A stretch of 64,000 nt of DNA from Erysipelotrichales bacterium (lineage in GTDB: Bacteria; Bacillota_I; Bacilli_A; RFN20; CAG-826), in contig JAFLUZ010000003.1 in assembly GCA_022508535.1 (NCBI GenBank), positions 56,745 to 120,744 of the forward strand. The letters are read 5' to 3'. The number at the start of each line of letters is the position of its first letter. Positions within the stretch are counted from its first letter, which is position 1. The translations under genes and the position numbers were made by a program. The notes below the pieces were generated by a model, which searched no databases, was not told the origin of the DNA, and saw only the letters and a program-made list of their open reading frames with translations. Positions 21,023-29,501 of the stretch are shown piece by piece.

Positions 21023-22027
21023 TTACAAGCGTTTTCTACGCTTTAAAAGTTTATATTCTTGATAATCTAAGTACTCACTTGTAACTGGTACAAAGCCAAA
21101 GAGAAACGCTAATCGTCTTGCGGCTCTTGGAGATACCGCTAAACAGTCTTCAGGAATTTGCTTAGAACTTCGACAGAAAGCTAAGTGTTCAGATTTTGAT
21201 TTTACTAATATTGCCAAAACTGTACCAATTATTTGAGGAAAAAACATAATCCAGCCAAACAATATATAAAGCGCAGCTTCTCCGCTAAATTGAAATTTGT
21301 AATCTGTTTTGTCTTTCCTTGTTTCACCAACTTTTTGGTATCCGCTTGGAACAAAGAAAGAATCGCTATCTTCCCAACGATAGTGCTCGGTAACCTCAGT
21401 GTAGTCATAAGCGTCTATACTACCAACTGAATATCCCTTTAAGAATACGGCAATCATAGCAGATACCACATAGATGATAATAGCTAATATTGGTGATGCG
21501 GGAATTGCCATTACAATAAAGATTGAATGGAAAAATGTAAGAGCAAGTAAGATTACATTATAGATAATTCTTACGATTTTGCGCATAAATAAATAAACTA
21601 CGAATGCACGATAATTGCCATCACTTTTTAGACGCTCAATTCTTTCTCGCCTTCTTTCGCGACGATCTGCTCGCCTTTCTTTTCTTCTTTCATGCATACT
21701 TGGAATATATTCGTCATCCATATATTTTTTTGCATATACATAACTAACTATATTAAACAGTCCAAACATTCCTCCAAGTGGAGAAAAAATTATACCAAAA
21801 ATTAATAACATTACTTGGTGTCCTTTGCTAGTCGGTGCCTTAATAACGCAAACTATATTAATAATGAAGAGCACAAGAAATATTATTGCGACCAATAAAA
21901 ACCATTTGAACTCAATATCAGAACTTTCTTCTATTATTGATATAACATATATAGCCCCACATAATAGGAAACCAAATAAGAAAAACGCCGCATTTATAAA
22001 TCCATACGCTCGTTGTCTACCTAACAT
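21023..22027 (-). CDS. Membrane protein with Arg-rich cytoplasmic loop, unknown
   Basis: 334 residues, unrecognised. About six hydrophobic segments (three near residues 10-97, two near 150-200, one near 253-277) are separated by a strikingly basic stretch at about 112-135, nearly all Arg, Glu and Lys, which should lie in the cytoplasm and could form a charged helix. The C-terminus is again basic. A good sigma-A promoter and AGGAGG precede it. Monocistronic. Confidence 0.72.
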   Translation of the reverse strand: MLGRQRAYGFINAAFFLFGFLLCGAIYVISIIEESSDIEFKWFLLVAIIFLVLFIINIVCVIKAPTSKGHQVMLLIFGIIFSPLGGMFGLFNIVSYVYAKKYMDDEYIPSMHERRKERRADRRERRRERIERLKSDGNYRAFVVYLFMRKIVRIIYNVILLALTFFHSIFIVMAIPASPILAIIIYVVSAMIAVFLKGYSVGSIDAYDYTEVTEHYRWEDSDSFFVPSGYQKVGETRKDKTDYKFQFSGEAALYILFGWIMFFPQIIGTVLAILVKSKSEHLAFCRSSKQIPEDCLAVSPRAARRLAFLFGFVPVTSEYLDYQEYKLLKRRKRL

Positions 22028-22059
22028 TTAAATTCCTCCTAACTTCTATATTCGCTTTG

Positions 22060-22088
22060 ATTATAAAGAAAATTAAATTTTAAGACAA
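22060..22088 (-). promoter_or_regulatory. Sigma-A promoter of the Arg-rich membrane protein
   Basis: On the minus strand TTGTCT (22088-22083), 17-nt spacer, TATAAT (22065-22060), followed by AGGAGG and the gene start at 22027. Confidence 0.7.
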
Positions 22089-22233
22089 TGAGAAAAAATA
22101 ACTTTAATTGATAAAAAAATAAAAATTGACTTAAGATTTTTTTAAAAGGCATTATTTTTAACGCTTTTTTAACACTTCGTGTTTTATAATAATTTTATAT
22201 TATAAAAAAGTTACACAAAGGAGAAAAAAATAC

Positions 22234-23694
22234 ATGAAAGAAAGAGATGTAGTTATTACTTGGTTTGATAGTTATAAAAGAAAAACTGTCAAAGAAAAAA
22301 ACACGTTAGTTGGTTCGTTTCCATTTGAAGAAAAAAACAAAAGTGCTGATATAGTTCAAACGCTTTTCTTCAATAATAAAGGTATTGCTGTTGATGCTGA
22401 ATATGACTTAGCAGAAGTTTATGAAACATTTGGCAAACAAAAATTCTCATCATTATTAGAGTTTTATTTAAATTTTGTTGCTAAGTTTCCATTTTATGAT
22501 TTAAACAAAAAAGATAATGGTCAATATTTTATCCATGTTGACTTATGTAAAAACTATATTGAAAAGTCAACATCAAGCAGTGTTACAAATTTAGTAGTTT
22601 TAAAAGGATGTATTTCAGAAGTTTTAGGATTTCAAACAATTCACTATTTGACTAACGAAGAAATTAATGGAATTCTTTGTAAGCAAATGAACAAAAACGC
22701 TAAAAAGAATCGTCTAATTTGTATTGCTTCAGCAGTATTATTTGTCTTTTTCTGTTATATTGCATTTGGTCCAATGAGCGCAAGCAGTGTCAATGGATTA
22801 CCATTAATCGCTGGACTTGTGGCACTTGGTGCAGCAATAGTTATGTTCTTTAAACAAAAACATGGTAAAGCTGATGCTTATAAAGTTAAAGTAGGTAAAA
22901 TTGGTTTCCCTAAACCAAAGCAAAGTCAAAGATCACAAGATGCATTCGCTAATAGAATTATTCCTCAAAAGAAAGTTGCTCCAACAACTTCAGCACCTGC
23001 TTCTTGGGTACCAAATCCAAATGTTAAAAAAATGATGGATCGTCTTTTTGGTAAAGAAAATTTCCATTACTGGAATTGGCAAAATAATTTTGTTGATAAA
23101 TATTGCAGAGAAGAAGAAAAGAAATGGTTTGAATTATCTGTAGCAAGTCGTTTAGAAGGAAAATATAATGATGCCCTTTCCTATATGTATAAAGCATTTG
23201 CAGCTAATGCTAAAAAAGATGGCGGGGATGAAAACGGACCAATAGGAATCTCATATGATTCTATCATAGAAATTATGCGTGATTTACTTGGACTTGGTTA
23301 TGTTAAAACGGCACACACATTTGTTATAAAATCACTTTTAAAATTCCGTACAGCTTACGATGTTAAAAAGTTTGATGAATCAGAACAATGCCGTAACTTA
23401 TGGACATATTCTGGTATAATAATTGACTGTATTTTCCGTGAATATGGATTAACAAATTTAGTGAATCAAAAATATGTGTCAAAATCAGGACATACAATTG
23501 ATAACTTATGTCGTGTTATGGGCGGAGGCAAAAACTTTGTCCCTGTTAGATTCTTAGATACTAGCGAAAATCGTGCTGAACAAATGATTGGAAAATGCCA
23601 TGATTTCTTAACAGCTGAAAAAATATTACGTGAAGATATTCCATCAATCTACAGTGTTTCAAAAAGATTTGTTGATGAAAAGATTGATAAATAA
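22234..23694 (+). CDS. Two-helix membrane protein of unknown function
   Basis: 486 residues, unrecognised. A soluble N-terminal part (1-155) precedes two adjacent membrane segments (about 161-179 and 189-206). A Lys/Pro-rich linker (about 210-255) leads into a mostly helical C-terminal domain (about 260-486) that contains paired aromatic motifs such as FHYWNWQNNF. Both soluble parts should face the cytoplasm because the two helices form a hairpin. TATAAT at 22195-22200 and AAAGGAG precede it; a terminator follows. Monocistronic. Confidence 0.72.
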   Translation: MKERDVVITWFDSYKRKTVKEKNTLVGSFPFEEKNKSADIVQTLFFNNKGIAVDAEYDLAEVYETFGKQKFSSLLEFYLNFVAKFPFYDLNKKDNGQYFIHVDLCKNYIEKSTSSSVTNLVVLKGCISEVLGFQTIHYLTNEEINGILCKQMNKNAKKNRLICIASAVLFVFFCYIAFGPMSASSVNGLPLIAGLVALGAAIVMFFKQKHGKADAYKVKVGKIGFPKPKQSQRSQDAFANRIIPQKKVAPTTSAPASWVPNPNVKKMMDRLFGKENFHYWNWQNNFVDKYCREEEKKWFELSVASRLEGKYNDALSYMYKAFAANAKKDGGDENGPIGISYDSIIEIMRDLLGLGYVKTAHTFVIKSLLKFRTAYDVKKFDESEQCRNLWTYSGIIIDCIFREYGLTNLVNQKYVSKSGHTIDNLCRVMGGGKNFVPVRFLDTSENRAEQMIGKCHDFLTAEKILREDIPSIYSVSKRFVDEKIDK

Positions 23695-23711
23695 CTGAAA
23701 CATCAAAAAAT

Positions 23712-23738
23712 AAGGGCGAGTTAATTCGCCCTTTTTTG
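23712..23738 (+). terminator. Rho-independent terminator
   Basis: AAGGGCGA (23712-23719), loop GTTAAT, TCGCCCTT (23726-23733), then T residues. Confidence 0.88.
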
Positions 23739-23774
23739 GTGCGTGATTCTTGATTACTCGCATCGCGCAAGAAG

Positions 23775-23803
23775 TTGACAGTATAAATTATAATAATTAT
23801 AAT
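23775..23803 (+). promoter_or_regulatory. Perfect consensus sigma-A promoter of the cotH operon
   Basis: TTGACA (23775-23780), exactly 17 nt, TATAAT (23798-23803). It is the only promoter in the window I found with both hexamers perfect. The expected transcription start, near 23810, leaves an untranslated leader of about 175 nt before the cotH-like gene. That leader contains two AT-rich hairpins (23810-23832, and AAAGCA/TGCTTT near 23846-23867) and pairings between CTGCA near 23919 and TGCAG near 23961. Confidence 0.85.
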
Positions 23804-23984
23804 TTATTCATCATTTTCGTTATAAAAATGATTTTTAAACCAAAAAAAGCATATTTTGTTTTTGCTTTAACCAAAAATATAATTAATGATAATCAAAAGA
23901 AATTATGAAATTATACATATCTGCACAGGTGAGGAGATTTACACTTACGATGATAAATATTGCAGTTTAAAGGAGACGAATCAT

Positions 23985-26168
23985 ATGAAAAATAGAGTTC
24001 TTAAAATACTTGTTGGATTATTGCCGCTTGTTTCTATAACTGCATGTGGAAATGAAGTTTCTCTTGGAAGTATGGAAAATTCCATTGGTCATGCTAATAG
24101 TAGTTCAATTAGTGACAATTTTGATGGTTCAGTGAATGATGGCAGTAATAATTCGGCAAGTAGTGTAACTGATTTTTCAAAAAGCGAAATAATAATTAAT
24201 GAAGTGTGCAGTAAAAATCGCTATTCCTTTTTGGATACATATGGTGAAGATAGCGATTGGATTGAGCTATATAATAATTCTTCCCACTCCATTAACTTAA
24301 ATGGATGGGGATTATCAAATAATAAAAATAATTTATATCTTTTTACATTTGGCGAATTCATTATTGAGTCGAATGACTATATTGTAGTTGTTGCATCTGG
24401 TCGAGATACACAAATCAACAAAAATGAATCTCATTTGCCTTTTACATTATCACAAAAAAATGGAGGAACAATTTATCTTAGTAATAATAAAGAGATTGTT
24501 TCACAAATTAACTTCCCAGGTTTAAAAAATGATATTTCATATGGATTACTTGATGGTGTATATAAAATGATATATCCTACACCAGGTGAAGCAAATAAAG
24601 AAGAATATATTGAAAAGCAAATATTAGAAATGCCAACATTTTCTAAACCGTCAGGTCTATACAATGATGAATTTGATTTAGAGATAAGGTCCAAAAAAGG
24701 ATATAAAGTATACTATTCATTAGATAGTAGTACGCCTACAACTGATTCAAATTTATATTCTGAACCGATTCATATTTATGACAAAACTCCAGAAGATAAT
24801 ATTCTTTCAGCCAGGACAGATATTACTGCATCTCACACACCTTATATACCAAATTATCCTGTTAACAAATGTATGATTATAAGGGCGATATGTTTTGACG
24901 ATGATGGCAATTACTCTGCTGTTGCAAGTGCTTCATATTGGATAAATCAAAATGATTTTTTTGAAGATAACATCTCAATAATGTCTATTTCGACAGATTT
25001 TGATAATTTATTTGGTTATGAAGAAGGAATTTATTGTAATGGTAAAGTATATGATGATTGGGTTAATGGTAAGGATTATGATCCTAATGTAGAATGGTTT
25101 GGGCAACCGGCAAATTTTAGACAAGAAGGTTTTAACTGGGAAAGAATAGGAAATGTTTCTTATATTGATGAAAATGGAGAAGATGTTTGTGATCAAACTA
25201 TAGGAATAAGAATTAAGGGAAGCGGAACAAGAGGGTTAGCAAAAAAAAGTTTCAATATCTATTCTAGATATACATATGATGGCAATAATAAGTTTATATA
25301 TAAATTTAATGGAAAACAGTGCGAAAAATTAGCAGTTAAATCAGGTGGTAATAATTACGATTTTCCTCTTACAGATTCGATTAATTCTACGGTAGCTAAA
25401 GAAAATAAACTTAATTTTGATACGCAAGATGCAACTCCAACATATCTCTTTTTAAATGGAGAATTTTGGGGCATATATTATTTAACAGATTGCTATGATT
25501 CGCGATACATAGAGGGAAAATATAATATAGATAATTCAATTGTTTTTAAAAACTGGCAAGTAGAAGATGGCTATAAATCAGATTCAGAAAAAGTTCAATT
25601 GTTGCAACAATGTTTAAAACTAGATATGACTATTAGTTCTAACTATGAGACGTTTAAAAGAACAATCGATATAGATAGTTTTATTGATTATATTATATTT
25701 TATTTGTATATTGACACTTATGATTTTTCGCTGTTTTCTGCTAATTGTGGTTATTGGATGAGTAGGACAATTAATAAAAATATCGATAAATGCGATGGGT
25801 TAGTAAGATTTATGCTATATGATACAGATTTGGCTTGTGGGGCATATTATATGTATACTGTTGATCACAATCCTTTTTCTAAAGATTATATTAACGATCA
25901 GTTATCACAGTTGATGAAGAATAGCGAATTTTTTACTAAAATGTATAATAGAGCGAAAGAAATATGTGAGTGTCTCTCAAGTAAAGAAACAATCACTTTA
26001 ATTGAAAATTACTATAAGTCTAATGACAAATTGATTAGGCAAAGTAATGTTCGATATCACGGTAGAGAAGAAGCAGGGCAAACGGGTTATTATAATACTT
26101 TAATTGATTGGTATAAAAATCGTCCACAATATCTTCTTTCATTTCTTGAATCAAAAGATTTTCTATAA
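23985..26168 (+). CDS. CotH-family lipoprotein with lamin-tail domain
   Basis: 727 residues. The lipoprotein signal ends in ITAC (Cys 21), followed by a Ser/Asn-rich linker. A lamin-tail-like domain (about 45-165: IIINEVCSKNR, WIELYNNSSHSINLNGWGLS) is followed by a chitobiase-C-like segment (about 190-310: GYKVYYSLDSSTPT). A CotH domain fills most of the rest: GIRIKGSGTRGLAKKSFNIY near residue 410-435 and LVRFMLYDTDLACG near 600. CotH of Bacillus is an atypical protein kinase of the spore coat; secreted LTD-CotH proteins are common in gut Firmicutes and their targets are unknown. The start ATG 23985 has AGGAG 9 nt upstream. It heads a five-gene operon. Confidence 0.85.
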   Translation: MKNRVLKILVGLLPLVSITACGNEVSLGSMENSIGHANSSSISDNFDGSVNDGSNNSASSVTDFSKSEIIINEVCSKNRYSFLDTYGEDSDWIELYNNSSHSINLNGWGLSNNKNNLYLFTFGEFIIESNDYIVVVASGRDTQINKNESHLPFTLSQKNGGTIYLSNNKEIVSQINFPGLKNDISYGLLDGVYKMIYPTPGEANKEEYIEKQILEMPTFSKPSGLYNDEFDLEIRSKKGYKVYYSLDSSTPTTDSNLYSEPIHIYDKTPEDNILSARTDITASHTPYIPNYPVNKCMIIRAICFDDDGNYSAVASASYWINQNDFFEDNISIMSISTDFDNLFGYEEGIYCNGKVYDDWVNGKDYDPNVEWFGQPANFRQEGFNWERIGNVSYIDENGEDVCDQTIGIRIKGSGTRGLAKKSFNIYSRYTYDGNNKFIYKFNGKQCEKLAVKSGGNNYDFPLTDSINSTVAKENKLNFDTQDATPTYLFLNGEFWGIYYLTDCYDSRYIEGKYNIDNSIVFKNWQVEDGYKSDSEKVQLLQQCLKLDMTISSNYETFKRTIDIDSFIDYIIFYLYIDTYDFSLFSANCGYWMSRTINKNIDKCDGLVRFMLYDTDLACGAYYMYTVDHNPFSKDYINDQLSQLMKNSEFFTKMYNRAKEICECLSSKETITLIENYYKSNDKLIRQSNVRYHGREEAGQTGYYNTLIDWYKNRPQYLLSFLESKDFL

Positions 26169-26179
26169 TGGTGATTATC

Positions 26180-26659
26180 ATGAAAAAAAGTGTATGTTTT
26201 TTGTTATTGGTCTTAATGACTTCTAGTTGTAATGGAAAACCAATATCTAATAGCCAAAGTTTTGCTCAATCCCATAGCGATTTTATTAGTTGTAAGGAGG
26301 AAATTAAAATGAAATTAAATATTAAAGTAAATAATTTTGAATTAACAGCAACACTAGAAGATAACTCATCATCAAAAGCATTAATAGAATTGTTAACTAA
26401 GGGATCTATTGAAGTAGATGCATCTGATTATGGTAATTTTGAAAAAGTTGGAACATTACCGCAATCGTTACCTAGAAATGACACAAATATCAATACGGAA
26501 CCAGGAGATATAATTTTATATCAAGGCAATTCGATTTGTTTTTACTATGGATATAATAATTGGAATTTTACGAGATTAGGTAAAATTGATAATGCAAATG
26601 ACCTAAATTTAAAAGAAATATACGGAAAAGGTAATGCAAAATTTATTTTATCGATATAG
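26180..26659 (+). CDS. Cyclophilin-like lipoprotein (with internal second start)
   Basis: 159 residues from ATG 26180 (GGTGAT at 26170-26175); an ATG at 26168 overlapping the cotH stop is also in frame. A signal sequence ending TSSC (Cys 17) precedes a linker and a cyclophilin-like fold domain. The key segments are MKLNIKVNNFELTATLEDNSS, DYGNFEKVG, LPRNDTNINTEPGDIILYQG, and WNFTRLGKI. The signal is weak at -3 (Thr). A second, stronger ribosome site (AAGGAGG, 26294-26300) lies inside the gene, 8 nt before ATG 26309, where the domain itself begins. The biochemical role of this family is not known. Confidence 0.8.
   Translation: MKKSVCFLLLVLMTSSCNGKPISNSQSFAQSHSDFISCKEEIKMKLNIKVNNFELTATLEDNSSSKALIELLTKGSIEVDASDYGNFEKVGTLPQSLPRNDTNINTEPGDIILYQGNSICFYYGYNNWNFTRLGKIDNANDLNLKEIYGKGNAKFILSI
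26309..26659 (+). other. Possible internally initiated cytosolic cyclophilin-like protein
   Basis: In-frame ATG 26309 preceded at 8 nt by AAGGAGG would give a 116-residue protein without signal or linker, starting precisely at the fold boundary. Homologues that I recall begin at this residue. The ribosome site is better than the one used by the long form. Confidence 0.5.
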
Positions 26660-26677
26660 AAATATAGGAGGCAAATT

Positions 26678-27304
26678 ATGAAAGTTCTATTAATAAATGG
26701 TAGCCCAAATATAAATGGGTGCACAAATCGAGCTCTTCAAGAAATGATCGATGTATTTAAAAATGAAGGAGTAGAAACTGAATTAATAAACATTGGTAAT
26801 AGTGATATCAGAGGATGCACTTCATGTGGTTATTGCCATTCAAATGGAAAATGTGTGTTTGATGATTTAGTAAATGAAGTAGCTAAAAAGTTTGAAATCG
26901 CAGACGGTTTAGTTGTTGGAAGTCCAGTGTATTATAGTTCACCAAATGGAACGCTTATTAGTTTCTTAGATCGTTTGTTCTATAGTTCTTCATTTGAAAA
27001 GAGAATGAAAGTTGGTGCGGCAGTAGTGTCCTGTAGAAGAGGTGGGAATACAGCATCATTTGATGTTTTAAATAAATATTTCACCATATCAGAAATGCCA
27101 ATTGCCTCAAGTTCATATTGGAATATGGTACATGGTTTTACAAGAGAAGATGTCGAAAAGGATTTGGAAGGACTCCAAACAATGAGAAACCTTGCTAATA
27201 ATATGGTTTTCTTAATGAGAGGTATCGCTTTAGCAAAAGAAAAGTATGGATTACCTAAAAAGAAAAAGAGAATATCTACCTCGTTTCCAGATGGGAAAAA
27301 ATAA
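26678..27304 (+). CDS. NAD(P)H-dependent FMN / iron-sulfur flavoprotein-like oxidoreductase
   Basis: 208-residue flavodoxin-fold enzyme. The FMN phosphate loop is GSPNINGCTNRAL (8-20), followed by DIRGCTSCGYCHSNGKC (Cys 47, 50, 53, 59). This CxxCxxCx5C cluster fits the compact 4Fe-4S motif of archaeal and clostridial iron-sulfur flavoproteins. GSPVYYSSPNGTLISFLDR is the second FMN site. Electron donor and acceptor are not predictable. Third gene of the operon; AGGAGG upstream. Confidence 0.85.
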   Translation: MKVLLINGSPNINGCTNRALQEMIDVFKNEGVETELINIGNSDIRGCTSCGYCHSNGKCVFDDLVNEVAKKFEIADGLVVGSPVYYSSPNGTLISFLDRLFYSSSFEKRMKVGAAVVSCRRGGNTASFDVLNKYFTISEMPIASSSYWNMVHGFTREDVEKDLEGLQTMRNLANNMVFLMRGIALAKEKYGLPKKKKRISTSFPDGKK

Positions 27305-27309
27305 GAACT

Positions 27310-27768
27310 ATGAAGAAAATATTATTTGTTTGCCATGGAAATATATGCCGTTCAGTTACGGCAGAATTTGTATTTAAGCATTTAACTAGAATTAATAATT
27401 TAGAGTCAAAATATTATGTAGAGTCACGCGCTACAACAAGAGAAGAAATAGGAAACGATATCTATCCTCCTATGAAAAGAACTTTAATAAATAATGGTAT
27501 CAATGTATTGAGACATTATGCCACACAAATTACGCAACAAGATTATGAGATTTATGACTTGATTTTATTAATGGATGAAGAAAATATGTATGGCATAAAA
27601 CGCATAATTCCAAAAGATTATTTGAAGAAAATCTTTTTATTAACAGAATACGTGGATGTTACTGGTGATATTGAAGATCCTTGGTATAGCGGTCGTTATG
27701 AATTTGTTTATAATAAAATAAAAGAATGCTTAGAAAGATTAATGGAAAAGTTAGAAAATGAAAATTGA
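27310..27768 (+). CDS. Low-molecular-weight protein tyrosine phosphatase
   Basis: 152 residues. The P-loop CHGNICRS (Cys 8 to Arg 14) near the N-terminus and the general acid in EDPWYSG (Asp 123) are both present, so the enzyme should be active on phosphotyrosine or phosphoarginine proteins. It lies 5 bases after the flavoprotein gene and overlaps the next gene by 11. The same operon encodes a CotH-family kinase-like protein, but that one is exported, so they are unlikely to share a substrate directly. Confidence 0.92.
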   Translation: MKKILFVCHGNICRSVTAEFVFKHLTRINNLESKYYVESRATTREEIGNDIYPPMKRTLINNGINVLRHYATQITQQDYEIYDLILLMDEENMYGIKRIIPKDYLKKIFLLTEYVDVTGDIEDPWYSGRYEFVYNKIKECLERLMEKLENEN

Positions 27769-28834
27769 ATTAAATAAAACTGATTTAAAAAGATTAAAAG
27801 ATCTTATTGAAATTAAATATATCAATATGTCTGTATCAAATATGTTTGAAGAGTTCAATGCTTATTACGGATTAGTGGATAAAAAGAAAATCGAAAGTAA
27901 TCAGACAACATTTTTAAATGAATTTTTAAACTATTTTGAAATAGATTTTAGTGATAAAGAAAACGTGGAAATTATTGAAAAGTACATAAAACCAGCAATA
28001 AGAGAAGTTGATAATAAAATATTAGTCAATAATCCTTATTTTCAAAACATTAAAATTAAATCTATGACATATGGCAAATACGCATTAGAGTTTGATACTT
28101 ATTATGCTTATCAAACATTTGCTTATGATGATGTTGTTTTTGAAGATGATTTCAGCGAAATTTATCAAATTGGATATTCAAAAAAAGAGATAAAATATCC
28201 AGCGATTTCTAAAAACAATATTATTTGGATGTGCATAACTCCTAATGAAATACTCACAATGCAAAATGATTTAAATAAAGCACATGGTAGAGTCTTAACA
28301 TTTGGATTAGGTTTAGGTTATTACGCATATATGGCTTCATTAAAAGAAGATGTAGAATCAATTACAATTATTGAATTTGATCAGGCGATAATTGATATAT
28401 TCAATGAGCAAATATTGCCTCAATTTAAGCACAAAGATAAAATCACTATTGTAAAAAGTGATGCATTTAGATTTATGGATAAAAATGATATGAATTCTTA
28501 TGACCATATTTTTGTAGATATTTATCATGGTGCAAATGATGGATTGCCGTTATATTTAAGATTTAAAAAATACGAAAATACTTCAGAATTTTCTTATTGG
28601 CTAGAAAATTCAATATTAGGTTTATATCGTCGATTAGTCATGACTGTAATTGAAGAATGTTTAGAAGGCTATAATGATGATAATTATAAAACAACTAAAA
28701 CATCTGAAGATAAAATTATTAATGAAATATATTTCAAATTAAAAAATAAGAACTTTAATTCATTTGATGAAATTTATAATTTACTAACCATAGATGGATT
28801 GAAAAAGTTAATTAAAATGAAAAGCGAGAATTAA
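27758..28834 (+). CDS. SAM-dependent methyltransferase-fold protein, spermidine-synthase-like
   Basis: 358 residues. The C-terminal half has a Rossmann SAM site: GRVLTFGLGLGYYAYMA near residue 178, then an acidic strand end IIEFDQAI, and DHIFVDIYHGANDGL near 250. This resembles spermidine synthase-fold proteins, but the N-terminal half is unlike SpeE. Substrate unknown. It is the last gene of the cotH operon and overlaps the phosphatase gene. Confidence 0.72.
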   Translation: MKIELNKTDLKRLKDLIEIKYINMSVSNMFEEFNAYYGLVDKKKIESNQTTFLNEFLNYFEIDFSDKENVEIIEKYIKPAIREVDNKILVNNPYFQNIKIKSMTYGKYALEFDTYYAYQTFAYDDVVFEDDFSEIYQIGYSKKEIKYPAISKNNIIWMCITPNEILTMQNDLNKAHGRVLTFGLGLGYYAYMASLKEDVESITIIEFDQAIIDIFNEQILPQFKHKDKITIVKSDAFRFMDKNDMNSYDHIFVDIYHGANDGLPLYLRFKKYENTSEFSYWLENSILGLYRRLVMTVIEECLEGYNDDNYKTTKTSEDKIINEIYFKLKNKNFNSFDEIYNLLTIDGLKKLIKMKSEN

Positions 28835-28847
28835 AACTCGCTTTTTT
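28821..28847. terminator. Bidirectional terminator
   Basis: AAAGCGAG (28821-28828), 8-nt loop, CTCGCTTT (28837-28844) followed by T residues. It overlaps the 3' ends of the two converging genes. Confidence 0.85.
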
Positions 28848-29409
28848 GATCGTCAATATATAATTCAATATCGTCAATATCTATGTCAGAAACAACTGCA
28901 ATCAAATCGTGATTAATTATAGAAAATTTTTTATATTCTGCAGACATTTTTAGTACATCTTTATTTATACCTGTACCAAGCATTTTTCCTAATGCTTCTT
29001 TTTCACACCATTTGGATGCTAAAAAAGTTAATTTGTTTTGAAACGATAAATATTCTTGGTATTCATTGTCGTTAAGAATAGCTTTTGATAGCTTAGAACT
29101 ATCAAATCTTCGAAAGTCTTCAATATCTAACCCGACATTTTGAGTTTTAGAAATAGCAAACCCATAATAGTTAACGTTATGAGCAAGAGATATGTTTACC
29201 CCATCTATAAGTGGTTTACCATTTTCTGAAAAATATAGATGATTAATATCAAGGTTTAATTCACTTATTTTTTTGGATAGTTTCTGATAATTAGATGCAC
29301 TAATTAATTTTTGGTCTTCATTATAACTATTAATGTGATTTTCAATTGTTTCCGGCAATTCAAAAAGTTTTTCTAAATTATCAGTGCTATATAAATAGAT
29401 TTTAATCAT
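28831..29409 (-). CDS. 4'-phosphopantetheinyl transferase, Sfp type
   Basis: 192 residues. FSENGKPLIDGVNISLAHN (60-78), NVGLDIEDFRR with the metal-binding Asp 95 and Glu 97, and ASKWCEKEALGKMLGTGI (131-148) with the Lys-Glu pair are the Sfp signatures. It moves phosphopantetheine from CoA to a carrier-protein Ser. The Sfp form normally serves secondary or broad carrier proteins rather than AcpS duty alone, but no PKS or NRPS gene is nearby. ATG 29409 fits GGTGAT better than the ATG at 29421. Confidence 0.88.
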   Translation of the reverse strand: MIKIYLYSTDNLEKLFELPETIENHINSYNEDQKLISASNYQKLSKKISELNLDINHLYFSENGKPLIDGVNISLAHNVNYYGFAISKTQNVGLDIEDFRRFDSSKLSKAILNDNEYQEYLSFQNKLTFLASKWCEKEALGKMLGTGINKDVLKMSAEYKKFSIINHDLIAVVSDIDIDDIELYIDDQKSEF

Positions 29410-29501
29410 TTTTATCACCATAATAATTATAGTTAAAACACGATGAAAATCAAATTATCCTATAATTTTGCATTATTAAAGTTTATCTTATTGATTGCAT
29501 C

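Noticed and set aside
23905..23970. 21-codon frame (starting MKLYISAQVRRF) in the leader before the cotH-like gene
   Set aside because: No ribosome site precedes its ATG and the frame shows no codon run typical of attenuators, so I did not call it a leader peptide.
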